Assembly: GCA_029569475.1 (NCBI GenBank)
Contig: JAKQSZ010000031.1
Location: 1 to 64,000 of the forward strand
From: Candidatus Eiseniibacteriota bacterium
Lineage (GTDB): Bacteria > Eisenbacteria > RBG-16-71-46 > CAIMUX01
Direction: 5' to 3'
Length of the DNA stretch: 64,000 nucleotides
Each line of letters begins with the position of its first letter. Position 1 is the stretch's first letter. The notes below the pieces were generated by a model, which searched no databases, was not told where the DNA came from, and saw nothing but the letters and a program-made list of their open reading frames with translations. The position numbers and the translations under genes were made by a program. Below, piece by piece: positions 10,760 through 19,002 of the stretch.

Positions 10760-13700
10760 TTGAGCCGGGACCGAACTTGCCGTCCGACGCTCGTCCAACC
10801 TGTGAACGAGCTCTCCGGTCATCAACGCTGTGACTTCCGTCCGCCCCATCGCAGAGACTGCTCGACAATCGCGCGCCGCCCCCTTCGCCCGATCCTCTTG
10901 ACCTTCGTCCTGGCCTGGAGCGCCCTGGCGGCGATCTGCTCCGCTTCCGCAGCGATCGCGCGCGAGGAACGCGGCGGGATGGCGCCCACTGCCGCCTCGG
11001 AGTCCACGAACAGCGGATGGCGGGTACAGCCAGCTACCCTGCGCGACTCGAAGGTGGAGTCCGGGGTCCCGGGCGGAATGCGCCTGGAGTTCGAAGGGGC
11101 CTGGTCCGACACCAACGACGTGGTCGATGACATCGGTCCGTTTTCCTGGTCCCTGCTTCGCGACGGCCAAGCCCTCCGCGTTCCCTACTATGCCAACCAC
11201 CGGCTCGATGACGCGTTGCCCGGAGTCCGGCGCGCCGTCGTCGTCATCCACGGCACGCTGCGCAACGCGAACGACTACTACGCCTCCGTCGCCAACGCCG
11301 CCCGGGAAGCCGAGGTCGAGGAGACCACCCTCATCGTGGCTCCCCAGCTTCTGCGGGAGGAGGATCTGTCCGTCCACCACCTTCCCTCGGACCTGCTCTA
11401 CTGGGCCTACATGGGCTGGCGCCAGGGCGACCAGTCGCTCAGCACCGACCGGCACCCCCGGCCCTGGCAGATCAGTTCCTACGCGGTGGTCGACTCGCTC
11501 ATCCAGCGCATCACCGCGATCTGCCCCGATCTCGACACCTTGGTGGTGGCCGGCCACTCGGCGGGCGGCCAGTTCAACAATCGCTATGGCGCCGGCTCCA
11601 CCCTGCTTGAACACGTCGAATCAGAACTCGGCGTCGCCGTGAAGGTCATCGTCTCCAATCCGTCGAGCTACATGTACCTCAACGACCGGCGCTGGGTGCC
11701 CGGCACCAGCTACACCTTCGAGGTTCCGGAGGAACCCGTGATCGAGGAGTGTCCCGGGTACGACTCGTACAAGTACGGGCTGGACGATCCCAATGAGTAC
11801 ATGGCGATCGGAAGCGACCTCCTCCGGCAGCAGTACGCAGAGCGCGCGGTGGTCTACCTGCTCGGCGGAGCGGACAACGACCCGAACTCCACCTATCTGG
11901 AGACCAACTGCGAGGCGATGCTCCAGGGCGAACACCGGCTGCAACGCGGCACGGTCTACACCCACCACCTGGTCGACGAGTACGGCCCCGGCATCGAGGA
12001 GCGGCATGTCCTGGCCGTCGTTCCGGGGATCGGACATGATCAGTTCTGGATGTTCAACTCCTCCTGCGGGATCTTCCACCTCTTCGACCGCGGCCAATGC
12101 TCGCCGGATCTCCCCGACGGCGGCTGGACCGATGTGACCCCTCAGACCCTGCGCTCGGTGCGCGGGCACTGCGGCTCGTGGGGCGACTACGACGGAGACG
12201 GTTGGGTCGATCTCTACATCGGTAGCACGAACGACGAGGATGTCCTGGCCCGCAACCTGGGCCCGGCCGGGTTCGAGGATGCCACCCCCTCAGCTCTGCG
12301 CGACGGCGAGTCGGCCATGATGGCGGCCTGGGGCGACTACGACAACGACTCCGATCTCGACCTGTATGCCACCAATTGGGACGACGGCGCCCATCTCTAC
12401 CGCAACGACGGCGGCGCCTTCACCGATGTGACCAGCGGCGCGCTGGCGGTGGATGGCCATCCCTGCGACGTCACCTGGGTCGACTACGACGGCGACCAGG
12501 ATCTCGACCTCTACGTCACGCGCACGGAGGACGAATCCGACGTCCTTCTGCGCAACGACCTCGGGACCTTCACCGACGCGACCGACGGGGTTCTGCAGGA
12601 CAGCGACGACACGCGCGACGCCGCCTGGGGGGACTTCGACAACGACGGCGACCCGGACGTCTACCTGGTCAACTACGATCGCGAGAACCGGCTGCTGCGC
12701 AACGACGGCGGGACCTTCAGCAACATCACCCCCCAGATTCTGGCGGTACGCGCCAACAGCTCCAGCGCCTGCTGGGGAGACTACGACAACGACGGTGACC
12801 TCGACCTCTTCCTCCTGCTCCGGGCCATCAACAGCCGGCTCTACCGCAATGACGGCGACCAGGGGTTCGTCGATGTCTCCAACCACGCAATCCGCGCCTC
12901 CCGTGGCCGCACCGCGTCCTGGGCCGACGTCGACAACGACGGCGACCTGGACCTCTACATGGTCGACTCGGCGGGCGGCGCGGGCACGCTTCTGCGCAAC
13001 GACGGGGGCGACAGCTTCACCAATGCCACGGTCTCGCCCCTCAACGAAGGGGGTACCTGCTATGGCGCGGCCTGGGCGGACTACGATCGCGACGGCGACC
13101 TGGACGTCTTCGTCGCGCGGCACGATCAAACGGATCGCCTCTTCCGCAACGACCTGCCGGCCGACCGCCACTGGCTGCAGGTGGATCTGCGCGGGGTGGA
13201 GTCCAACCGCTTCGGCGTCGGCGCCCGCCTGGTCTTGGGCAGCGCGGGACGGACCCTGGTCCGCGAGGTCGGCGCCGGCAGCGGCTACTTTGGCCAGAAC
13301 GAACTGACCGCCGCCTTCGGCCTGGGTACCGCCGGGACCATCGACTCGCTCGTGATCCACTGGCCGTCGGGGCTGGTGCAGCGGCTCGAGGGGCTGGTCG
13401 CCGACCACCGGGTCGTGATCGAGGAAGGCGAGGAGATGTCACACTCGCCCGGGCCGGAGCCGGCGCCCGTCTCCGCGAGCTCCCTGGCCTGCGTCCCCAA
13501 CCCTTGCAGGGGCCACACCACGATCCGCTTCGCCCACCCTGGACCGGGGCTTTCGCGGGTGGCCATCTTTGACCTTCAGGGGCGGCGGGTTCGCGAATGG
13601 CCGGCGTCCACTGGGACGGTTGCGGGCCCCGGACCGCTCACCGGGACGCTCTCGTGGGACGGCCGGGATGGGCAGGGACGGCCGATGCCGGCTGGCGTCT

Positions 13701-13774
13701 ATCTGGTCTGCCTGTCCGGCGGGACGGCCTCTGGTCGGACATGGGCCAGCCAGCGCCTCCTCCTCTTTCCCTAG
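10760..13774 (+). CDS. Secreted alpha/beta hydrolase fused to FG-GAP/VCBS repeats, ASPIC/UnbV and C-terminal sorting domain
   Basis: About 1004 residues. The TTG at 10760 with AGGGGGG upstream is chosen; a GTG at 10802 is the alternative. A signal peptide (RPILLTFVLAWSALAAICSASA) leads to an alpha/beta hydrolase: oxyanion HG in VVVIHGTLRNAN, nucleophile elbow GHSAGG (Ser about 267), a likely acid in LLGGADNDPNS and His in VPGIGHDQFW. Seven or so FG-GAP/VCBS-type repeats follow (WGDYDNDGDLDLY with RNDGG.F.D.T), each with calcium-loop-like DxDxDG motifs, then an ASPIC/UnbV domain (GVGARL, GSGYFGQNE, HWPSG) and a FlgD-Ig/T9SS-like tail. The substrate is unknown; an extracellular esterase or amidase on a beta-propeller scaffold is plausible. 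A good intrinsic terminator follows. Confidence 0.82.
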   Translation: MSRDRTCRPTLVQPVNELSGHQRCDFRPPHRRDCSTIARRPLRPILLTFVLAWSALAAICSASAAIAREERGGMAPTAASESTNSGWRVQPATLRDSKVESGVPGGMRLEFEGAWSDTNDVVDDIGPFSWSLLRDGQALRVPYYANHRLDDALPGVRRAVVVIHGTLRNANDYYASVANAAREAEVEETTLIVAPQLLREEDLSVHHLPSDLLYWAYMGWRQGDQSLSTDRHPRPWQISSYAVVDSLIQRITAICPDLDTLVVAGHSAGGQFNNRYGAGSTLLEHVESELGVAVKVIVSNPSSYMYLNDRRWVPGTSYTFEVPEEPVIEECPGYDSYKYGLDDPNEYMAIGSDLLRQQYAERAVVYLLGGADNDPNSTYLETNCEAMLQGEHRLQRGTVYTHHLVDEYGPGIEERHVLAVVPGIGHDQFWMFNSSCGIFHLFDRGQCSPDLPDGGWTDVTPQTLRSVRGHCGSWGDYDGDGWVDLYIGSTNDEDVLARNLGPAGFEDATPSALRDGESAMMAAWGDYDNDSDLDLYATNWDDGAHLYRNDGGAFTDVTSGALAVDGHPCDVTWVDYDGDQDLDLYVTRTEDESDVLLRNDLGTFTDATDGVLQDSDDTRDAAWGDFDNDGDPDVYLVNYDRENRLLRNDGGTFSNITPQILAVRANSSSACWGDYDNDGDLDLFLLLRAINSRLYRNDGDQGFVDVSNHAIRASRGRTASWADVDNDGDLDLYMVDSAGGAGTLLRNDGGDSFTNATVSPLNEGGTCYGAAWADYDRDGDLDVFVARHDQTDRLFRNDLPADRHWLQVDLRGVESNRFGVGARLVLGSAGRTLVREVGAGSGYFGQNELTAAFGLGTAGTIDSLVIHWPSGLVQRLEGLVADHRVVIEEGEEMSHSPGPEPAPVSASSLACVPNPCRGHTTIRFAHPGPGLSRVAIFDLQGRRVREWPASTGTVAGPGPLTGTLSWDGRDGQGRPMPAGVYLVCLSGGTASGRTWASQRLLLFP

Positions 13775-13852
13775 GATTGTGTAAGGGGAATTGTTGCGTA
13801 ACGAGGCGGAGGCCGCAGGCTCGCGTCAGGTTGGCCGTCGGCAGGGATGCGC

Positions 13853-13882
13853 CAGGCTGGTTGCTCAACAGCCTGTTTTTTT
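13853..13882 (+). terminator. Intrinsic terminator of the hydrolase gene
   Basis: CAGGCTG (13853-13859) pairs perfectly with CAGCCTG (13869-13875) around a 9-nt loop that can partly pair, and seven Ts follow at 13876-13882. It lies 78 bp after the stop codon of the rightward gene and just before the convergent glycosyltransferase stop. Confidence 0.8.
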
Positions 13883-13891
13883 AGCAATGAC

Positions 13892-15748
13892 TTATGGGCC
13901 AGGCGCAACAGAAGGGCGTCCATCGCCCAGGTCGTAGATCTCGATCACGGACGGCTTCAGCCAGTCCTCCCCCGCCGTGCGAGCCCACGTCTCTCGCACG
14001 GTCTTCTCCGGCGCCTCCCAGACGAAGGCCGGGCTTCCCCCGGCCGGGTGCGCAAGGCGCGCCACAGGCTCCAAATGGGAGCGCACCCAGCGCACCGTCG
14101 CGGACGCGCCGCTGATCCAGATCTGGTTGTCCACGAGGCCGTACCGGTAGCCGCGCTTGACCAGTGCAGGCAGTTCCTCCGGAGTCGCCGGCCACCCCAG
14201 CGTGCGATCGAGGCCGTAGGCTCGCATGACATAGCTCTGGGTGCTCAAGCAGCCAACGGCTCTGCGCTGGTCGAGCCACCGGGCGGCGTCCCCGTAACCC
14301 GAAGCGGGGCCCCACACGTTACGGGTCAACAGAAGCTGCAGCCCCAGCAGCAGGCCCAGCCCGGCAAGTTCAACCGGCCCGCGACCGGGCCCGCGACCGC
14401 CCGTGGAGGAAAGGCGCGCGCCAAGCCGGACCCAGCCCACGCCGGCGAAGACGCACCAGGAGACGAAGGCCGCTGACAGGCAACGGGGGAAAACGCAGGG
14501 CGTGACCAGGAATAGCACGATCGGGATCAGGCCGAGCAGGGCGAGCAGGACGCCGGCCTCGGGCCAAGGCGACCCGGCCGTGGCCAGACCAGAAGGATAC
14601 GCCGGCCGAGCGCCCGCGACACGCCGGCCCACGAACGCGGCCGCCAGGGCCAGGACGATCACTGACGTGCCGTACACCCACAGGAACAATGGCAGACGCA
14701 GCGGGTCGCGCAGCCCGATCCCCATGGAGCCGAACCGGCCGAAGTTGTACGCAAGGTCCTCGAGGTAGGTGCGGGGCCTCGAGGAAGCGGACAGCAGAGG
14801 GCCAAGGACCAGGTGGGAGTAAAGCGCGTCGACCGCCAGCACCAGGGCGGCCCCCACGGCGCTGAAGACCAACACCCGGATCAGCGACGCGACCAGACGC
14901 GCGCCCACAGGCGGAGGCGGAGCAGGCGCCGGAGGGAGCGCCGGAACGAGGTTCTGCCGGGCGCCCGAGACGAAAACCCGCCAGGCCTCGGCGAACATGA
15001 CGAGCAGACCGATCAGGACGCCCCAGCGATAGTTCGCCAGAAATGCCAGGCCTCCCAGCAAACCAGCCACCGCTGTTCGGCCCAGATCCCCGCCGCGAAA
15101 CTGACCTGCTTCCCTGCCGCCGGACGGACCTGCTTCCCTGCCGCCGGACGGACCCGCTTCCCCGCCGCCGGAGGAACCCGCTTCTCCGCCTGCGTGCGGC
15201 CCCGTTCCCCCGCCTGGGGGCGGGGCTCGCAGGAACTCCGCGGCAGGAGTGCGCCTATCACCGGCGCGGGCGAGGGCCAGTGCCGTCGCCGCGACCAGGA
15301 ACGCGGAGTCCGCCTCCGCCAGCGCCACGCGCCCATAGAGCACCGACCAGGGGAACAGGCCATAGAGCAGAGCCGCGGCCAATCCCGCCCGGTGATCCCG
15401 CAGTGACCGAGCGGCGTGGTAGACAAGCCCTGTGGTGGCGATCCCGAAGAGCGCCGACACAAGGCCGCCCGCCCAGACGCGGTCGCCGGTCACGACCTGG
15501 GACAGGGCAAGGAGGGCGGCGTGCAAAGGCTTGCCGTGAAACAGCGGCAGGCCGGCGACCTCGGAGAGATCCTGCGGCGACTGCGACAGCGCGTGACGCA
15601 GGAACCGGGCCTCGAGCAGGTGCGCGCCCTCATCGTAGTTCGAGATCCCCTGCGAGGAGAGGCCGATCAGCCGGAGCGCGGCCGCCACGGCCAACACGCC
15701 GCCGATCGCCGCGATATGGGGGGCCGATGGCCGGCGCCTATCCGGCAT
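13892..15748 (-). CDS. GT-C fold membrane glycosyltransferase (ArnT/PMT-like)
   Basis: 618 residues, polytopic (about 11-12 hydrophobic segments). The start at 15748 has GAGGA eight bases upstream; longer frames run into a 12-bp DNA repeat and are rejected. The first extracytoplasmic loop has NYDEGAHLLEARF, the Asp-Glu pair typical of PMT/ArnT-type enzymes that transfer sugars from lipid-phosphate donors. A later LFPWSVLYGR.ALAEADSAF segment is also typical of the family. Between TM segments is a Gly-rich hydrophilic insert made of 8-residue repeats (GPSGGREA-like), encoded by a 24-bp tandem array. A C-terminal soluble domain follows. Acceptor (lipid A, glycoprotein or glycan) unknown. It is a single gene facing the hydrolase gene. 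Confidence 0.75.
   Translation of the reverse strand: MPDRRRPSAPHIAAIGGVLAVAAALRLIGLSSQGISNYDEGAHLLEARFLRHALSQSPQDLSEVAGLPLFHGKPLHAALLALSQVVTGDRVWAGGLVSALFGIATTGLVYHAARSLRDHRAGLAAALLYGLFPWSVLYGRVALAEADSAFLVAATALALARAGDRRTPAAEFLRAPPPGGGTGPHAGGEAGSSGGGEAGPSGGREAGPSGGREAGQFRGGDLGRTAVAGLLGGLAFLANYRWGVLIGLLVMFAEAWRVFVSGARQNLVPALPPAPAPPPPVGARLVASLIRVLVFSAVGAALVLAVDALYSHLVLGPLLSASSRPRTYLEDLAYNFGRFGSMGIGLRDPLRLPLFLWVYGTSVIVLALAAAFVGRRVAGARPAYPSGLATAGSPWPEAGVLLALLGLIPIVLFLVTPCVFPRCLSAAFVSWCVFAGVGWVRLGARLSSTGGRGPGRGPVELAGLGLLLGLQLLLTRNVWGPASGYGDAARWLDQRRAVGCLSTQSYVMRAYGLDRTLGWPATPEELPALVKRGYRYGLVDNQIWISGASATVRWVRSHLEPVARLAHPAGGSPAFVWEAPEKTVRETWARTAGEDWLKPSVIEIYDLGDGRPSVAPGP
15105..15190. repeat. 24-bp tandem repeat inside the glycosyltransferase gene
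   Basis: Units close to CCTGCTTCCCTGCCGCCGGA plus CGGA repeat three and a half times, giving an 8-residue period (Gly-Gly-Arg-Glu-Ala-Gly-Pro-Ser) in a cytoplasmic or periplasmic loop of the protein. The period keeps the reading frame. Confidence 0.8.
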
Positions 15749-15831
15749 GGCGCGATTCCTCTGCCGCCGGTCCCGTCTTTCCCCGTGGACGAACGCGAGC
15801 CCGGGCGAACCGTCGTTTCTCATTCTGATCC

Positions 15832-15935
15832 GGCTCCGGCGCCGGCTCCGGCGCCGGCTCCGGGGTCGGCTCCGGGGTCGGCTCCGGCGTCGGCTCCGGC
15901 GTCGGCTCCGGGGTCGGCTCCGGTCTCGGTTCTGG
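15832..15935. repeat. 12-bp tandem repeat (GGCTCCGGCGCC / GGCTCCGGGGTC)
   Basis: About eight and a half units of GGCTCCGGnGnC. It lies upstream of the glycosyltransferase start and reads as Pro-Glu-Pro or Arg-Ser runs in various frames. Probably untranslated, although one frame is continuous with an N-terminal extension of the glycosyltransferase. Confidence 0.8.
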
Positions 15936-16011
15936 CGTCTTGTCACGCAGCAGGGGATCCATGACTCCGGACACGATACACCAGCCCGACCGCCGCCTCC
16001 CGCAATGCGGA

Positions 16012-16046
16012 GGGCCGGACAGCGGCATGACTGCGCTGTCCGGCCC
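16012..16046 (-). terminator. Perfect 13-bp hairpin downstream of the CoA-transferase gene
   Basis: GGGCCGGACAGCG (16012-16024) pairs exactly with CGCTGTCCGGCCC (16034-16046) around a 9-nt loop. No T-tract follows on either strand, so it is not a textbook intrinsic terminator. It may stop or stabilise the 3' end of the CoA-transferase transcript that runs leftward. Confidence 0.4.
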
Positions 16047-16087
16047 CATGATCACAGCGCCGGCCTGTCAGGCGCGATTCCCGGGCG

Positions 16088-16210
16088 CCGGTCTGCCACG
16101 CCACCCGTCTCGCCGCCCGGTCTGCCGGCCCGTCTCGCCGCCCGGTCTGCCGGCCCGACCCGCGGCCCGGTCTGCCAGGCCCCGATTCATGGCCCCGGTC
16201 TGCGAGGACC
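16088..16210. repeat. 25-29-bp imperfect tandem repeat
   Basis: CCGGTCTGCC begins units at 16088, 16117, 16142, 16167, and the array ends with a diverged CCGGTCTGCG unit at 16195. Untranslated, with a period not locked to three. Confidence 0.75.
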
Positions 16211-16245
16211 GATTCCCTGAGCCGATCTCTCGGGCAGGATTGCGC

Positions 16246-17544
16246 CTACGGAAGGAGCTTGCGGGCCTTTGCTTCCTTCTCGAGGTGCTCGCGGAACTTC
16301 GGGTGAGCGACCGCGATCAGCCGCTCCGCGCGCTCCCGCAGGCTGCGCCCGAAGAGGTGCGCCACGCCGAACTCGGTCACGACGTAGTGCACGTCGCCGC
16401 GGCTCGTCACCACGCCCGCGCCCGGCTTGAGCATCGGCACGATCTTGGTCATCTCGCCGTCCTTGGCCGAGGCCGGCATCGCGATGATGGGCTTGCCCCC
16501 CTTGGACTGGGCCGCGCCGCGGATGAAGTCGACCTGTCCCCCGAAGCCGGAGTAGATCTTCGTGCCGATGGAGTCGGAACAGACCTGTCCGGTCAGGTCG
16601 ATCTCGATTGCGGAGTTGATCGCGATCATGTTCTCGTTCTGCGAGACGACAAGGGGGTCGTTGGTGTACTCGGTGGGATGCGCCTCGAAGAGCGGATTGT
16701 TGTCGACGTACTGGTAGAGCCGTTCCGAACCGAGCACGAAGGTCAGGACCGCCTTGCCCTGGTGCAGGGTCTTGCGCCGGCCGGTGATGATCCCCTTCTC
16801 GATCGCCTCCATGACCCCGTCGGAGACCATCTCGGTGTGGATGCCGAGATCCCGCTTGCCGGCGAGCTGGGTCAGGACGGCGTCGGGGATCCCGCCGATG
16901 CCGAGCTGAAGGGTTGATCCGTCCGGTATGAGGTCGGCGATATAGCCCGCGATCTTGCGCTCCACGTCGGTGGCCTCGCTGCGGTGCAGCTGCGGCAGTT
17001 CCATCGCCGACTCGACGATCCGGGCCACCTGGGAGACGTGGATGAACGAATCGCCCAGGACACGGGGCATCCTCTCGTTCACCTGCACGATGACCTGCTT
17101 CGCGCACGCGGTGGCGGCCTTCGTGGCCAGCGTCTCGACCCCGAAGCTCATGAAACCGTGCTCGTCGGGCGGCGACACCGAGACGATGGCGACGTCCAGC
17201 GGGATGATCTCCTCCCGGAAGAGGCGCGGGATCTGGTGCAGGAAGACCGGCACGTAGTCCGCCCGGCCGTCGTTGACCGCCGGACGGTCGGCCGGCCCGA
17301 CAAAGAGGCTGTTGTGCCGGAAATGACCCTCCATGTCCGGTCCGGAGAAGGGATCCTGGCCCAGGAGAAGGACGTGATTGAGCTGGACGTTCTGCAGCTC
17401 GTCCTTGCGGGCGGCCAGCGCTCCGATCAGGGGATACGGAATGGCGGCGTTCCCGCCGTAGTACACTTTGTGACCGCTCTGCACGATACTGACAGCTTCT
17501 TCCGCCGAGCAGAGCTTGCTCCGGTAATCGTCAACCCACGACAT
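16246..17544 (-). CDS. Acetyl-CoA hydrolase/transferase family enzyme (4-hydroxybutyrate CoA-transferase-like)
   Basis: 432 residues, the usual length for Cat2/AbfT-type CoA-transferases. ATG at 17544 with GGGAGG upstream. The catalytic glutamate is expected in GIHTEMVSDGV, equivalent to the E-M-F-S-D-G motif of 4-hydroxybutyrate CoA-transferase. The CoA-binding Gly-rich loops (GIGGIPDAVL, SGFGGQVDFIRGA) are present. It moves CoA between acetyl-CoA and an acyl acid through a glutamyl-CoA intermediate in the cytoplasm. It is 51 bp downstream of alanine dehydrogenase on the same strand, so probably co-transcribed, suggesting amino-acid or short-chain acid fermentation or salvage. The exact acyl substrate is not determinable. 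Confidence 0.88.
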   Translation of the reverse strand: MSWVDDYRSKLCSAEEAVSIVQSGHKVYYGGNAAIPYPLIGALAARKDELQNVQLNHVLLLGQDPFSGPDMEGHFRHNSLFVGPADRPAVNDGRADYVPVFLHQIPRLFREEIIPLDVAIVSVSPPDEHGFMSFGVETLATKAATACAKQVIVQVNERMPRVLGDSFIHVSQVARIVESAMELPQLHRSEATDVERKIAGYIADLIPDGSTLQLGIGGIPDAVLTQLAGKRDLGIHTEMVSDGVMEAIEKGIITGRRKTLHQGKAVLTFVLGSERLYQYVDNNPLFEAHPTEYTNDPLVVSQNENMIAINSAIEIDLTGQVCSDSIGTKIYSGFGGQVDFIRGAAQSKGGKPIIAMPASAKDGEMTKIVPMLKPGAGVVTSRGDVHYVVTEFGVAHLFGRSLRERAERLIAVAHPKFREHLEKEAKARKLLP

Positions 17545-17595
17545 CTTGCCTCCCTACGCCCGAGACGATCCGCGATCCGTACCCGCCGAGGCGGG

Positions 17596-18687
17596 TCAGA
17601 CTGTTCCCAGAAGACCAGCCAGAACCTGCCGTTTTACCTCGCCCCGATGGACGTAGACGCCGCGCTGCAGGGCTGGCGAGGTGCGAATGACCTCGTCGAT
17701 TCCACGGTTGGCCACATCCAGCACATAGGGGATCTGCGCATAGGTCAGAACCTTGGACGCGGTGCGCGCGATGTTCGCCGTCATGTTCGGAACGCAGTAG
17801 TGCACCACGCCGTTGACCAGGAAAGTGGGATCGGCCAGCGAGGTCGGGCGGCTGGTTTCGATACAGCCTCCCTGGTCGATCGACACGTCCAGGATCACGC
17901 TGCCGGGACGCATGGTCGATACCATTTCGCGGGTCACCAGAAACGGGGCCGGCCCGCCGGGGACCAGCACCGCCCCGATCAGGACATCGGAGAAGCGGAC
18001 AAAGCGGGCCACGTTCTCCCGATCCGCGATCAGGGTGTCGACCCGTCCGTCCAGTTCATGCCAGATGGAGTGGAGCCGGGACATATCGCTGTCCATCAGC
18101 ACGACCTGGGCGCCGCTGTTGAGCGCCGTCCGCGCCGCGGCGCGCCCGACGGTGCCGGCCCCGAGGATCAGGACCTGGGCGGGCGGGACGCCCGGAACCG
18201 CTCCCAGCATGATGCCGCGGCCGCCGCTTTCGTTCTCGAGCAGGTGCGCCGCGGTGTGCACCACCATCTGCCCGGCCACTTCGCCGATGGCGTGCAGCAC
18301 CGGGAGATGCCCCTCAGGTTCCTCGATGATCTCGAAGCCGATCGCGGTGATCTTGCGCTCGAGCATCCGCCGGACCAGGTCGCGGGGAGCGACGGCGAGG
18401 TGAAGGAAGCCGCAGCAGATCTGCCCCTCCTGCAGCTGATCCACCTCCTCGATGGTCGGCGCGGCCACTGCCAGGATCATCTGCGCCCGATGGATCGCCT
18501 CCTCCTTGCGGTAGACGATTTCCGCGCCCGAGTCCCGGTAATCCTTGTCCGTGAAGTGACTGCCTTCGCCCGCTCCCGTTTCGACGAACACCCGGTGACC
18601 ATGGGCGATCAGACTTCGCGCTCCCTGGGGCGTGACCGCCACGCGGTGCTCATATCGCGTCGTTGCCTTGGGTACCCCGATATCCAT
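17596..18687 (-). CDS. ald: Alanine dehydrogenase
   Basis: 363 residues. The start MDIGVPKATTRYEHRVAVTP has GGAGG upstream and matches the family N-terminus; longer frames are rejected. It catalyses NAD-dependent reversible oxidative deamination of L-alanine to pyruvate. Visible elements are the substrate-site H in CCGFLHLAVAP, the Rossmann loop VLILGAGTVGRAAA, and the conserved VNGVVHYCVPNMTANIART region near the active-site Asn. The length and the lack of a C-terminal extension argue against pyridine-nucleotide transhydrogenase PntA, a distant relative. It is the first gene of a two-gene unit with the CoA-transferase. An AGTATA (TATACT on the minus strand) near 18735-18740 is a weak -10 candidate. 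Confidence 0.9.
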   Translation of the reverse strand: MDIGVPKATTRYEHRVAVTPQGARSLIAHGHRVFVETGAGEGSHFTDKDYRDSGAEIVYRKEEAIHRAQMILAVAAPTIEEVDQLQEGQICCGFLHLAVAPRDLVRRMLERKITAIGFEIIEEPEGHLPVLHAIGEVAGQMVVHTAAHLLENESGGRGIMLGAVPGVPPAQVLILGAGTVGRAAARTALNSGAQVVLMDSDMSRLHSIWHELDGRVDTLIADRENVARFVRFSDVLIGAVLVPGGPAPFLVTREMVSTMRPGSVILDVSIDQGGCIETSRPTSLADPTFLVNGVVHYCVPNMTANIARTASKVLTYAQIPYVLDVANRGIDEVIRTSPALQRGVYVHRGEVKRQVLAGLLGTV

Positions 18688-19002
18688 TCCACACCCCTCC
18701 TTCCCCATGCCTGTGCGGGGACAATGGTGCCGGCAGTATAATCTGTCGGCCGGTTGCCGCGCATCCTGGAACCCGCTTTTCTGATACCTACCGGCCTCGT
18801 AACCGGTGTCGAGGCCGACCACCGGGCCGCTCGCGGTGAGCCTCCACGACAGCCGCGCCGGCTCCCGCATCACGGACGCTCAGACCGACGAAGCCCAAGC
18901 AGGAATCTCGCTCCTCCGGTCCGGCCGGGCGCGGCTCGACCTGGCGCAGCGGCTGGGCAAGATCCCCCGGCCGCAGACCTTCCCCTGGGCTCCCCAAGAC
19001 CG
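18688..19002. other. Intergenic region between dsbD and ald
   Basis: 315 bp. It contains a perfect 7-bp inverted repeat GGCCTCG/CGAGGCC (18793-18799 and 18810-18816, 10-nt loop), a possible 3' end signal for dsbD, and a TATACT-like -10 box for ald on the minus strand (18735-18740) without a convincing -35. Open frames here lack ribosome-binding sites and recognisable sequence. Confidence 0.45.

Larger units (their letters stand above)
15749..16245. other. Repeat-rich intergenic region with strong hairpin
   Basis: 497 bp between two minus-strand genes. It contains two tandem arrays (15832-15935, period 12; 16088-16210, period 25-29) and a perfect 13-bp stem-loop (16012-16046). No credible coding frame: the apparent open frames through the 12-bp array are Arg/Ser or Pro/Glu runs created by the repeat. 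Confidence 0.55.

Noticed and set aside
15749..15946. N-terminal extension of the glycosyltransferase made of Arg/Ser repeats
   Set aside because: It is generated by the 12-bp DNA repeat; the ATG at 15748 has a good ribosome-binding site and leads straight into the enzyme.
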